From Oceanococcus sp964629015 (GTDB lineage Bacteria; Pseudomonadota; Gammaproteobacteria; Nevskiales; Oceanococcaceae): a stretch of DNA of 64,000 nt. Within the stretch, counting starts at the first letter, position 1. Every line of letters begins with the position of its first letter. The position numbers were made by a program, and so were the translations under genes. The notes beneath the pieces are model-generated. The model made no database searches, was not told where the DNA came from, and was given only the letters and a program-made list of their open reading frames with translations. This document shows positions 17,061 through 25,992 of the stretch, piece by piece. The stretch is from contig CAZVMN010000003.1 in NCBI GenBank assembly GCA_964629015.1, positions 256,606 through 320,605 of the forward strand. The letters are read 5' to 3'.

Positions 17061-18056
17061 TCAGTCGGTGTTGGGGTTTTCCCACAGATGGGATGCTTGC
17101 GGGTCGATGGCGTCGAGCAACTTTACCATCAGGGATTTGAGTATCGACGCGTCACTGTAGCCGAGCCGCTCATTGACCTGAGATTCCACCACCTTGGCTG
17201 CGGAAATCAGGCGCAGGGCGAGCCGACGGCCCTCCGGAGTCAACTGGTAGGCGAGGACAGGTGCGCCGTCACCCTCGGCGTCGAGATGTTCAGGCCGCGC
17301 CAAGCCACGACTGATCAGCGATTGGATGGCTGACGCGCTGCTGTTGTTGAGGATGCCTGACATGGTGGAGTCCAGCTCCACTGCCGTCATGGTCTGTTTG
17401 AGCGTAAGTGTCGAGAGCAGATAGAACTCTTCGTCGCTCAAGCACGCGTCTTCCAGATGAGGGCGGATCTGGCTGTAGAAGCGATAATGGCTGCGCCCCA
17501 GCAGATAGCCCAGGAAGTTCTCGTCGAAGCTGCCCGCAAGATAGGGATGACGCGGCTCATGGCCACTTTGACGAGGTGTGGCATGCGCGTAGCGCCCACC
17601 ATGGAATACCAGAGGCGCTGAGTCACATTGCTCGAACGATTCCACTTCGCCGACGAAAATCAGATGATCACCGCCCTCGTACTGGAACGCTGTGCGACAT
17701 TCAAAGCGCGCTGCGCAGCCGGTGAGCAGCGGGTTGCCGTTGATGCCATCTTCCAGCGTTAGCCCGGAAAATTTGTCCTCGATTTTGCCGGCGAAGCGGT
17801 TGGACAAATCCTCCTGGTCGGACGCCAGTACGTGCACCGCCCAATGGCTGGCCTTTTTGAAAGCCTCATAACCTTTGTAGGTTTCCGCCAGGCTCCACAG
17901 CACCATGGGGGGATTGAGTGACACCGAGTTGAAGCTGTTGACGGTTAAACCCAACGGTTCGCCGTCTTCGGTGCGGGTGGTGATGATGGTCACGCCGGTG
18001 GCAAAACTGCCCAATGCCTGGCGAAACGCGAGCGGGTCAAAGGCTTGGTTACTCAT
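17061..18056 (-). CDS. Flavin reductase with C-terminal MarR-like domain
   Basis: Residues 1-165 are a flavin reductase of the HpaC/DIM6 type (FATGVTIITTR and LTVNSFNSVSLNPPMVLWSL are family motifs), which uses NAD(P)H to supply reduced flavin to a partner monooxygenase. Residues 180-331 resemble a MarR winged-helix domain, with a helix-turn-helix-like stretch and LTPEGRRLALRL. The same fusion is known in the C1 reductase of Acinetobacter 4-hydroxyphenylacetate hydroxylase, where the MarR-like tail senses the aromatic substrate and controls reductase activity. The partner oxygenase is not in the window. The gene is monocistronic between two hairpins. Confidence 0.85.
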   Translation of the reverse strand: MSNQAFDPLAFRQALGSFATGVTIITTRTEDGEPLGLTVNSFNSVSLNPPMVLWSLAETYKGYEAFKKASHWAVHVLASDQEDLSNRFAGKIEDKFSGLTLEDGINGNPLLTGCAARFECRTAFQYEGGDHLIFVGEVESFEQCDSAPLVFHGGRYAHATPRQSGHEPRHPYLAGSFDENFLGYLLGRSHYRFYSQIRPHLEDACLSDEEFYLLSTLTLKQTMTAVELDSTMSGILNNSSASAIQSLISRGLARPEHLDAEGDGAPVLAYQLTPEGRRLALRLISAAKVVESQVNERLGYSDASILKSLMVKLLDAIDPQASHLWENPNTD

Positions 18057-18101
18057 ACCGATACTCTACGCTTTGCCGAGCAAAACACCTTCGTCCGTAA
18101 G

Positions 18102-18130
18102 GATCAGACGCCGGTACTCGGCGTCTGATC
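18102..18130. terminator. Perfect 11-bp hairpin, terminator-like without T run
   Basis: GATCAGACGCC and GGCGTCTGATC pair around a GGTACTC loop just past the stop of the DUF1302 copy 2 gene and 46 bases before the flavin reductase start. No T tract follows on either strand, so it is either a weak terminator, an mRNA 3' stabiliser or an operator for the downstream gene. Confidence 0.45.
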
Positions 18131-18146
18131 GAACTCATACGGATCT

Positions 18147-20054
18147 TTAGAACGCGTATTTCGCGGTGAACGCGATATTGTCGCGATCCTGATACGGACG
18201 ATCGTCGAAGTTGGGTGTGCCACCGAAGTAGGCGTTGTAGACCAAGCCCAGGGTGAGTTTGTTGAGGCGAATAAACTCGGCGCCCACGCTGGCACGATAG
18301 TCGTCTTCACCGAACAACGAACCCAGACCACCGTTCAACGCAGACTTGCCGGTGATATTGGCGGCCAAACCGATCGGTACATTCAAGTCCCAGCCGGCGA
18401 AAATGTTGCGCTTGCCAATCTGGAACACCATCTGGATGCCGGCGGCATCGCGGGTGTTGGTCAGCCCGGTATCGATTTCGCCACTGGTGTTGAACTGGCG
18501 CTCATAGTCTTCGACATGAACAAACCCGGCTTCGCCGACGATGGCCATCGAGTCCCATAGCCCGAGCGGGCCAGGGCCCAGAACGTAGAGCCAGGACAGC
18601 AAGGCTTGCCAGGTTTCCGCCCGGGTGGGTGTGGGGACGGGGCCGAGAATGGGTGCGAACACATCGACCAGAACGTCGACGCCATCGCGATAAATCAGCT
18701 CCGCACCGAAGTTCACGCCAAACAACACGGTCGAAAGACTCACCGCCGTCAGGTGCACGCCCGGGTAGTAAACAACGTTATAAGTGGTCGGGACCAGCAG
18801 ATCGCCGAGCTGTTGGGTCGTGATTGCCGGCTCGCCGGTCAACGGGTTGAACAGCAGTACGCCGTAGCCGTAGTTCTGTCGCGGTGCCGGTGTGGTGGCG
18901 TGATAGCGCAGATGGTACGCACCGATGGTCGTGGTGTAGTTGAGCGCATAACGCAACCCAAACCCCCATTGGCCATGGTCCGAAGGCACAATGTCGGGCA
19001 GGCGCTGCGGATCAATGCCGCGTGGTGCACCGGTCAGCTCATCCAGCAGCCCCAATTCTGGCAGGTTGAGCTCGAGTTCGCCGAGCAGATCATCTGGCAA
19101 CAACTGCACATTGGGGGCACCCGGGCCGATGAACAGATCGGCGATAACCTGGATGGTTTCGTTCAGATCGGTGGTGCTGGCCAGGTTGTAGTTGGACAGA
19201 GTTTCTGAGTACAGCGGGTTGCGAATCCCGTAGATAAATTCCGCGCCGGGGCCCACAACGTCGGCCGGTGAGAAGAATTCACCCACCGGGTTGAGTTCGA
19301 TTTCCTTGAACTCCAGCTTGTATTGACCGAGCAGGGTCAGCTTGTTGTTGACCGCAAGCTGGAACGAGACCTGGTTCACCGGCAGCAGAATGCTTTTGAC
19401 GTCGGCGCCGGGCACGGTGGCTTTGGTGGCGTCCGCGGGCGCTTGTGCCAGCGCGACACCGGAGAAGAACAGACTCTCACCCCAGGCCGCGATGTGTTTG
19501 CCGGCGCGCAGATTGAGCACCATGTTGCCCGGCAGATACCAACTGCCGTAGCCGTAAGCGTCGAGCAGTCGAGCGCGCTTACCGCTAAAGAAACGGGCTT
19601 CATCGGTGAAGCTGTTAAATGGATCCTGCGAGGTGCTGATCGATTCTTCGCTGTCGTTGGCGTTGGTGTCCTGGCGATACACCATGTCGTAGAACGCATC
19701 AGCGCGCACCAGCATGCCGAAGTCTGGTCCCCACTTGAGTTGCAGTTCGCCGAGCAAAGTGGCGCGATTGTTCACCGCATCCCACTGTTCGAAGTTGCGG
19801 TCCCCGTCGTCGAAGTTGTTGGACTCAGGCCACTTCAACCATTCTGGGGCTTCAACCTGTTCGCGGCCTCCGGTGGATATGATGCCAGGATGCGGCTTTT
19901 CGGTACGTACCGAATACACATAGCTGCCTTGCATCTGCCACTCGCCATCAAATGGCCCGAGCTTGAAACTGCCAGCCCACAGCGGACTTTGAACGGCGAA
20001 CGCACAGGCAGCAATTGTTGCGAGCCTGGACCCAAAACGCACCGGGTTCTTCAT
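18147..20054 (-). CDS. DUF1302 family outer-membrane-type protein, copy 2
   Basis: The 635-residue protein starts at the ATG preceded by GGGGAG; an in-frame ATG 15 bases upstream has no ribosome site. A signal peptide ends near LWAGS and the C-terminus is a barrel-type strand ending in KYAF. Like the copy at 0.6-2.9 kb it has long aromatic/polar beta segments, a conserved DGQWGFGLRY-like strand region (DHGQWGFGLRYAL) and a Leu/Pro-rich loop around residues 320-350. It is flanked by a DUF1329 gene and a wax-ester-synthase gene. A channel or binding role for hydrophobic compounds at the outer membrane is inferred from the family context. Confidence 0.85.
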   Translation of the reverse strand: MKNPVRFGSRLATIAACAFAVQSPLWAGSFKLGPFDGEWQMQGSYVYSVRTEKPHPGIISTGGREQVEAPEWLKWPESNNFDDGDRNFEQWDAVNNRATLLGELQLKWGPDFGMLVRADAFYDMVYRQDTNANDSEESISTSQDPFNSFTDEARFFSGKRARLLDAYGYGSWYLPGNMVLNLRAGKHIAAWGESLFFSGVALAQAPADATKATVPGADVKSILLPVNQVSFQLAVNNKLTLLGQYKLEFKEIELNPVGEFFSPADVVGPGAEFIYGIRNPLYSETLSNYNLASTTDLNETIQVIADLFIGPGAPNVQLLPDDLLGELELNLPELGLLDELTGAPRGIDPQRLPDIVPSDHGQWGFGLRYALNYTTTIGAYHLRYHATTPAPRQNYGYGVLLFNPLTGEPAITTQQLGDLLVPTTYNVVYYPGVHLTAVSLSTVLFGVNFGAELIYRDGVDVLVDVFAPILGPVPTPTRAETWQALLSWLYVLGPGPLGLWDSMAIVGEAGFVHVEDYERQFNTSGEIDTGLTNTRDAAGIQMVFQIGKRNIFAGWDLNVPIGLAANITGKSALNGGLGSLFGEDDYRASVGAEFIRLNKLTLGLVYNAYFGGTPNFDDRPYQDRDNIAFTAKYAF

Positions 20055-20214
20055 CAGACGTCTCCCCATTGCATAGTCTGAAGGTGTTGTAATTCAATCA
20101 ATGTTATAAGCGGTATTTGAGCACAGATTCACCCGAACTGATGAGCCTGTTTGCAAAAAGCTAGGCCATCGTTTTTATGGTGAGCGCGCCGGGCATCGGC
20201 GTGGGGAGAACCAG

Positions 20215-21576
20215 ATGAAAAAACGACTTGGGCAGGTCGATGCGGCGTTTCTAAGGATGGAAACTGCACAAGCACCCATGCACTTGGGCTGCCTGATGAC
20301 GTTCAAGCTGCCTGCGGGCGAGGACAAGACCTTTCTGCGGGAGATGTTTGAACATCTGCGCAGCCAGCCATTTCTGCCTGAGCCATTTGACCACCGCCTG
20401 GCACAGGGCACCTTGGCCGATATCGCGCCGGCATGGGAGCCGTGTGACATCGACATGGATTTTCACGTACGTCACTCCGCCTTGCCCAAACCCGGCGGTG
20501 AGCGGCAACTCGGCGAGTTGGTGCAACGCCTGCATTCCAACGCCATGGATTTCGCACGCCCGCTTTGGGAATGTCATCTGATCGAAGGCCTTGAGAATCG
20601 GCGCTTCGCGATCTATTTCAAATCCCATCACTGTGCTATCGACGGTATGGGGGCGATGCGACTGACCAAACTGTGGTTGACCGATGATGTCAACGACATG
20701 CGTTGGCCGGGTGAGCGTGAGATTCCGCAAACGGGTACGCTGCTGAAAAAGTCACTGGCCACCAAGCTGGTGGACGTGATTCGCGAGACCGGGGATCAGG
20801 CGCGCGGTCTGGGGCAACTGGCAAGCAAGCTGGTTGAGATGAGTCGCGGTGAGGGCAGCACGGTCAAAGCGGCGATGGATACCCCGGCCTCGGTATTCAA
20901 CAAACCCGTGACCCGTCAGCGGCGCCTGGGCACACAGTTGCTTGATCTGGCGCGTATCAAGGCGCTGAGCAAAGCGCTGGATGTGACGGTCAATGACGTC
21001 ACTTTGGCCATCGTGTCTGGCGCTGTGCGCTACTACATGCTGGAAAACGATGCCATGGCCGAGAAATCCTTGAACGCCTCCGTGCCCATCGGGCTGGCGC
21101 GTGAGGATGAACAAAGCGGTAACGCCGTGGCCGGATTTGTGTGCCCCTTGGCCACTGACCAAGCGGACCCGCTGGTGCGAGTGCGACAGATCAATGCCAC
21201 CACATCGCGCTCAAAACAGGAGCTCTTGAGCATGTCGCCGACCGCGCTAGAGCAGTTCACGCTGATGGGGCTGGCGCCGCTGATGGCTGGTCAGATCACT
21301 GGCACGTTGTCGAAGCTACCGCCATTTTTCAATTTCGTGGTCTCCAACGTGGTTCTGACCAAGCATCCTTTGTACTTGCGTGGCGCAGAATTGGAAGCCA
21401 TGTACCCCATGTCAATCCTGTTCGATGGCTATGCCATGAACGTGACCGTGATTGGTTATGCCGACAAGGTGTGCGTGGGGTTTGTCGGTTGCCGCAATGC
21501 AGTGCCGCGTTTGCAAAGCCTCGCCGTGTATACCGGCGAGGCTTTGGAAGAGTTGGAGCGAGCGGCGGGTCTGTGA
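20215..21576 (+). CDS. Wax ester synthase/diacylglycerol acyltransferase (WS/DGAT)
   Basis: The 453-residue protein has the condensation-type active site HHCAIDG at 138-144, matching HHxxxDG, and the family N-terminus that begins with a Leu-x-x-x-D-x-x-F-L pattern. These enzymes esterify acyl-CoA with a fatty alcohol or diacylglycerol at the inner face of the membrane to make storage lipid. Length matches Marinobacter and Acinetobacter WS proteins. It is divergent from DUF1302 copy 2 across a 160-base promoter region, and converges on the reductase gene. Substrate choice between alcohol and diacylglycerol cannot be read from sequence. Confidence 0.92.
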   Translation: MKKRLGQVDAAFLRMETAQAPMHLGCLMTFKLPAGEDKTFLREMFEHLRSQPFLPEPFDHRLAQGTLADIAPAWEPCDIDMDFHVRHSALPKPGGERQLGELVQRLHSNAMDFARPLWECHLIEGLENRRFAIYFKSHHCAIDGMGAMRLTKLWLTDDVNDMRWPGEREIPQTGTLLKKSLATKLVDVIRETGDQARGLGQLASKLVEMSRGEGSTVKAAMDTPASVFNKPVTRQRRLGTQLLDLARIKALSKALDVTVNDVTLAIVSGAVRYYMLENDAMAEKSLNASVPIGLAREDEQSGNAVAGFVCPLATDQADPLVRVRQINATTSRSKQELLSMSPTALEQFTLMGLAPLMAGQITGTLSKLPPFFNFVVSNVVLTKHPLYLRGAELEAMYPMSILFDGYAMNVTVIGYADKVCVGFVGCRNAVPRLQSLAVYTGEALEELERAAGL

Positions 21577-21588
21577 TCAGGTTTGGGA

Positions 21589-22809
21589 TCAGGCCGGGAT
21601 CAGATCGGCCAGCGCCTGATCTGGGTCCGCCAACACCGCGAGGTCTGGCGCGACGCGTGCCGCCACCAGCTTTTTCGCAGCCATGAAATCCTTGGGCTGA
21701 CTGACCGCATCCGCGGCAATGATGACCCCATCCTTGAGATAGAACAGGGCGAAGCTTCGGGTTTGCGGATCGCCGCGCATCACGGTGTTGTCGTAGCCTT
21801 CGGAAATGCCGACCATCTGCAATTTGAGATCGTACTGATCCGACCAGAACCAGGGGACCGCGTCATACGGTTTGTCCTGGCCAAGCAGGCTGGCAGCCGC
21901 TGTGCGGGCTTGCTCCATGGCGTTGTTGACCGATTCCAGGCGGATGCGGCGGTTGTAAAAGCCGCTGGGTAGATTGGTGCAGTCGCCGGCGGCAACGATG
22001 TTCTCATCGGATGTGCGTGCGTACTCATCGACGACGATGCCGTTGTCGACGGTCAGGCCGGCCAGGGACGCTAGTTCCGTGTTGGGGATCAGACCGATCC
22101 CGACGACCACAAAGTCTGCCTCCAGCGTTTCACCGCCATCCAGAACAACCTGATTTACGGGATTGCCTTTCAGCGCGGTCACGCTGGCGCCGGTGCGCAC
22201 ATGGACACCAGCATCGCGGTGAACCTGCTCGAAAAACTCGGACACGGGCGGTGCTGTCACGCGGGCCAGCACACGCGGCAGACCCTCCAGCACGGTGACG
22301 TCGACACCCAGTTTGCGGGCGACGGCTGCAACCTCAAGACCGATAAAACCACCACCGATAATGACCGCGCGCTTGCCGGCCTGACAGTGCGGGCGAATCG
22401 CGTCGACATCGGCCACGCTGCGCAGCTCGAACACGTTCTGGGCATCCGCACCTTCAACCGGCAGCGGGCGAGCGCGACCGCCTGTGGTCAGCGCCAGTTT
22501 GTCCCAGCTCAGGGTTTCGCCGTTATCGAGCGTGAGCGTTTTGCTGTCGCGATCGATCTGCGTGACGTGGACACCACCACGGAACGTGATGTTGTTCTTT
22601 TCCAGGATCGGCGCTTTGATCACGTACAGACTTTCTTCGCTGGCCTCGCCGGCGAGGTAGGCCTTGGACAGCGGTGGGCGACGGTAGGGCAGTTGGGGTT
22701 CTTCGCCGACGATGGTCAGATCACCTTCGAAGCCGAGTTTGCGCAGTTCCTGGGCCAGGGTGGCGCCAGCTTGGCCGCCGCCCACGATCACGATTTTGTC
22801 TGTACTCAT
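21589..22809 (-). CDS. FAD-dependent ferredoxin/rubredoxin-type reductase
   Basis: The 406-residue flavoprotein starts IVIVGGGQAGATLAQELR, the FAD Rossmann motif, and continues with YRRPPLSKAYL and a second GGGFIGLEVA NAD(P)H-binding motif near residue 150; the C-terminal third is the reductase dimerisation-like domain. It belongs to the BphA4/putidaredoxin reductase family, which passes electrons from NADH to a ferredoxin or rubredoxin. With rubredoxin at 14.9 kb it could form an electron chain for a hydroxylase, although the genes are not adjacent. The ATG was chosen at the start of the FAD motif; the upstream extension has no support. Confidence 0.88.
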   Translation of the reverse strand: MSTDKIVIVGGGQAGATLAQELRKLGFEGDLTIVGEEPQLPYRRPPLSKAYLAGEASEESLYVIKAPILEKNNITFRGGVHVTQIDRDSKTLTLDNGETLSWDKLALTTGGRARPLPVEGADAQNVFELRSVADVDAIRPHCQAGKRAVIIGGGFIGLEVAAVARKLGVDVTVLEGLPRVLARVTAPPVSEFFEQVHRDAGVHVRTGASVTALKGNPVNQVVLDGGETLEADFVVVGIGLIPNTELASLAGLTVDNGIVVDEYARTSDENIVAAGDCTNLPSGFYNRRIRLESVNNAMEQARTAAASLLGQDKPYDAVPWFWSDQYDLKLQMVGISEGYDNTVMRGDPQTRSFALFYLKDGVIIAADAVSQPKDFMAAKKLVAARVAPDLAVLADPDQALADLIPA

Positions 22810-22871
22810 GTTGTCTTGGTTGGGTTGGGGGACCGCTGACGCGGACCGGGGGGAGTGGGTGATTGTGCGAC

Positions 22872-23294
22872 TTACTCGCCGCGATAGATCGCCCAGTTTT
22901 TGTCGGTTTCCTGAACCTTGACCTCGTAAAGCAGGGCGCCGAACCGCGCTGCCAGAACATTCCAGAACAGCACGGCGAGATTTTCCGCTGTGGGATTCAC
23001 GCCGGCACACAGGGGGGAATCGTGGTTCAGATGGCGTTGGTCGGTATCTTCAAGTATCAACTCTTTCAGCGCATCGCGCACTTCGGTGAGGTTGACGATC
23101 ACACCCGTGCGGGGATCAACGGGGCCGCGTAGGGTGACATCCATGAAGTAGTTGTGGCCATGCCCATACTGGCGTGAGCAGGGGCCGTACAAAGCTTGGT
23201 TTTCTTCTGCACTGAGCTCATCTGACCACAGCCGATGTGCCGCGCAAAAATGTTCGCGCCGGGTCAGGTACACAATCGGGCGCTTAGTCGTCAT
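22872..23294 (-). CDS. 6-pyruvoyl-tetrahydropterin synthase/QueD family enzyme
   Basis: The 140-residue protein has the zinc ligands of the family: His in FCAAHRL and the GHGHNY pair, plus the late catalytic Glu region near VQETD. The stretch SAEENQALYGPC followed by GHGHNY is closer to animal-type PTPS (with its Cys in the same place) than to the short E. coli QueD pattern. It could convert dihydroneopterin triphosphate to 6-pyruvoyltetrahydropterin or make 6-carboxytetrahydropterin for queuosine. No other queuosine gene is nearby. Its start overlaps the end of the SDR gene by 11 bases, so the two are cotranscribed, hinting at a reduced-pterin pathway with a reductase. Confidence 0.85.
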   Translation of the reverse strand: MTTKRPIVYLTRREHFCAAHRLWSDELSAEENQALYGPCSRQYGHGHNYFMDVTLRGPVDPRTGVIVNLTEVRDALKELILEDTDQRHLNHDSPLCAGVNPTAENLAVLFWNVLAARFGALLYEVKVQETDKNWAIYRGE

Positions 23295-23985
23295 TGCAGT
23301 GAATCTCGATGGTTGTCCCGGTCAGCGGACCGGACATGCTGCGGTCGAGTAGGTAGCGCACAGTGGGTACGATATCCTCGGGCAGGGTTTTCGGGTGGAT
23401 ACCCATTTGCGCCAGCATATCGGTGCGCATCATGCCGGGCGCGATGGCATTGACCCGGATGTCGTGAGCTTTGCCGTCTTTGGCCAGAGCCTCGGTCAAA
23501 CCGACGATGGCGTGCTTGGAGGCCGCGTAGGCGGAAAACCCTGGGAACGCCTGCATGCCGCGAATGCCAGCAAGCGACGTGACATTGACGATGTCGCCAC
23601 GATGACCGGCGGTCTGCCATTGGCGCATAGCGGCACAGCACGCGTTAAAAGTGCCGTTGACATTGATCGCCTGCACCTCTGCAAATTCGTTCGGCCCCAG
23701 ACTGTCCATCACATCGCCTTGACCCAGCACCGCGGCGGCATTGAGCAATGCGCTGGGCTTGAAGTCGCCAATCGCAGAAGCCACGGCTTCTGCGTTGCTG
23801 ACACATTGCGGGTAAATCTGCACATTCCCGCCATGCTTGCTGATCTCGGCGGCGACGCTTTCGAGTCTGTCGAGACGGCGGCCGAGCAAACCCACGCGCC
23901 AGCCTTCTGAGGCCAGCATGCGAGCGCTTGCCGCACCGAGACCGGTGCCGCCACCGGTGATCAGAATGGCTGCAGCGCGGGTCAT
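23284..23985 (-). CDS. Short-chain dehydrogenase/reductase (SDR)
   Basis: The 233-residue protein has the classical SDR layout: TGGGTGLG nucleotide loop near residue 9, NAAAVLG in the NNAG position, a Ser in NVTSLAG, and the active-site YAASKHAIVG (Tyr and Lys four apart). It is an NAD(P)H oxidoreductase of unknown substrate. It is cotranscribed with, and overlaps, the PTPS-family gene, a pairing that resembles pterin reductases of the sepiapterin reductase type, but this is only suggestive. The ATG start is preferred over an in-frame TTG 36 bases upstream. Confidence 0.88.
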   Translation of the reverse strand: MTRAAAILITGGGTGLGAASARMLASEGWRVGLLGRRLDRLESVAAEISKHGGNVQIYPQCVSNAEAVASAIGDFKPSALLNAAAVLGQGDVMDSLGPNEFAEVQAINVNGTFNACCAAMRQWQTAGHRGDIVNVTSLAGIRGMQAFPGFSAYAASKHAIVGLTEALAKDGKAHDIRVNAIAPGMMRTDMLAQMGIHPKTLPEDIVPTVRYLLDRSMSGPLTGTTIEIHCNDD

Positions 23986-24096
23986 GCGGACTTGCCCGTC
24001 AAGTGGCTGAGTGGTGACCAACTCAGCTTTGCGAAACGTCGGTGTGTCATGCGCTGTGATCGCCCTGGCGGCACCAACAGCTTGGCGTTGCGCCGC

Positions 24097-25992
24097 TCAG
24101 TTTGTTTGTGGATAGCCGAGCGTTCCAAGAGCGTCTCGGATCTCGTCCAGAATTTTAGGATCGTCAATGGTAGCAGGGACCGGTGGGTTCTCGCCGTCGG
24201 CGAGCTTGCGCATCACCGCACGCAGGACCTTGCCGGAGCGGGTTTTCGGCAGGCGTGGCACGACCGCCGCCTGCTTGAACGCCGCTACCGCACCGATATC
24301 CTCGCGGACTTTGGCAACAAGTTCCGCCACGATTTCCGCATCGGCAGCGTCGACGCCCGCTTTGAGGACAACAAATCCGATCGGCAACTGGCCTTTGAGC
24401 GTGTCGGCAACACCGATGACTGCGCATTCGGCAACGGCCGGGTGCGCGGACAGGACTTGTTCCATAGCCCCGGTGGACAATCGATGCCCAGCCACGTTGA
24501 TGATGTCATCGATGCGCGACATGATCGAAATGTAGCCGTCGCCGTCGCGATAACCAGCGTCGCCGGTCAGGTAATACCCGGGGTAGCGGCTGAGGTAGTT
24601 TTCGCGGTAGCCCTCATCGTTGTCCCAGAGGGTGAGCAATGTACCGGGCGGCAAGGGGAGCCGCAGGGCCAGGTTGCCGATTTGGTCGGTGCCCAATGCC
24701 GTGCCGTCTTCATCCAGTACCTGCATGTCGTAGCCGGGAACCGGCACGGCCGCGGAGCCGGGTTTGACCGGCATTTCTTCCAGGCCCAGGCAATTGGAAA
24801 CCGCGGGCCAGCCCAATTCGGTTTGCCACCAGTGGTCGATCACCGGAACTGCAAGTTGGGTCTGCGCCCATTCGATGGTGTCCGGGTCAGAGCGTTCTCC
24901 GGCCAGGTATAGGGTTCGCAGACTGCTGATGTCGTAATCCGCGAGCAGTTCGCCGCGAGGGTCTTCTTTTTTGATGGCGCGAAACGCCGTTGGCGCAGTG
25001 AACAGCGTGCTGATGCGGTATTCATGAATCATGCGCCAGAAAGCCCCCGCATCGGGCGTGCCGACCGGCTTACCTTCATACAGCACCGTGGTGCATCCCA
25101 TCAGCAGTGGTGCGTAGACAATATAGGAGTGTCCCACGACCCAGCCCACATCCGAGGCTGCCCAGTAGACCTCACCGGGCTCTGCCCGATACACCGCGCG
25201 CATCGAGTAGTGCATGGCAACAGCATGTCCACCGTTATCGCGGACTACGCCTTTGGGTTTGCCTGTGGTGCCCGAGGTGTACAGAACGTACAAGGGGTCG
25301 GTGGCCTCAAGGCTGACGCATTCTGCAGGCTTTGCGCGGGCGACAGCGTCGGTCCAGTCGACATCACGCCCGTCCATCAAATCGGCGTGGCATTGCTCGC
25401 GTTGCAAAATCAGGCAGTGATCAACTTTGTGCTCCGCCAGCTCCAGCGCTTGATCAAGCAGCGGTTTGTAGGCGATCAGCCGCCCTGGTTCGATACCACA
25501 GGAGGCGGACATCACCAGCTTGGGCTGCGCGGCATCGATACGTTTGGCCAACTCCGGCGCGGCGAAGCCGCCGAAAACCACCGAGTGAATGGCGCCGATA
25601 CGGGCGCAGGCCAGCATGGCCATGGCCGCTTCCGGCACCATCGGCATGTAGATGACAACACGATCGCCTTTGCCAATGCCAAGTTCGGTCAGGGCCCCGG
25701 CGAGCCGGGCCACTTCGTCGCGCAGCTCGCGATAGGTGTAGCGGCGCTTGCTGTTTGTGACCGGTGAGTCGTAGATCAGTGCATCTTGATCGGCGCGGCC
25801 CGCTTCGACGTGACGGTCCAGGGCGTTGTAACAAGTGTTGATGCGTCCGCCGGAAAACCAGCGATGCAATGGGTCATTCGCGTCATCCAGCACGCTGTCC
25901 CAGGTTTTATCCCATTCCAGGTGACGGGCTTGCTCGGCCCAGAAGTCGAGCGGGTTTTCCAGCGCGCGCTGATATTCCTTGGCGTAGCTCAT
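24097..25992 (-). CDS. prpE: Short-chain acyl-CoA synthetase, propionyl-CoA synthetase type
   Basis: The 631-residue AMP-forming ligase contains YTSGTTGKPKGVVRDNGG, whose last part is characteristic of the PrpE/ACSS3 branch rather than acetyl-CoA synthetase, and the C-terminal KTRSGKVLR with the catalytic Lys. It makes acyl-CoA from a short carboxylate, ATP and CoA in the cytoplasm; propionate is the likely substrate. Length matches PrpE. The start overlaps the preceding hydrolase stop as ATGA and has GGAG upstream, so the two genes are coupled. No methylcitrate genes are in the window, so propionate use elsewhere in the genome is assumed. Confidence 0.87.
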   Translation of the reverse strand: MSYAKEYQRALENPLDFWAEQARHLEWDKTWDSVLDDANDPLHRWFSGGRINTCYNALDRHVEAGRADQDALIYDSPVTNSKRRYTYRELRDEVARLAGALTELGIGKGDRVVIYMPMVPEAAMAMLACARIGAIHSVVFGGFAAPELAKRIDAAQPKLVMSASCGIEPGRLIAYKPLLDQALELAEHKVDHCLILQREQCHADLMDGRDVDWTDAVARAKPAECVSLEATDPLYVLYTSGTTGKPKGVVRDNGGHAVAMHYSMRAVYRAEPGEVYWAASDVGWVVGHSYIVYAPLLMGCTTVLYEGKPVGTPDAGAFWRMIHEYRISTLFTAPTAFRAIKKEDPRGELLADYDISSLRTLYLAGERSDPDTIEWAQTQLAVPVIDHWWQTELGWPAVSNCLGLEEMPVKPGSAAVPVPGYDMQVLDEDGTALGTDQIGNLALRLPLPPGTLLTLWDNDEGYRENYLSRYPGYYLTGDAGYRDGDGYISIMSRIDDIINVAGHRLSTGAMEQVLSAHPAVAECAVIGVADTLKGQLPIGFVVLKAGVDAADAEIVAELVAKVREDIGAVAAFKQAAVVPRLPKTRSGKVLRAVMRKLADGENPPVPATIDDPKILDEIRDALGTLGYPQTN

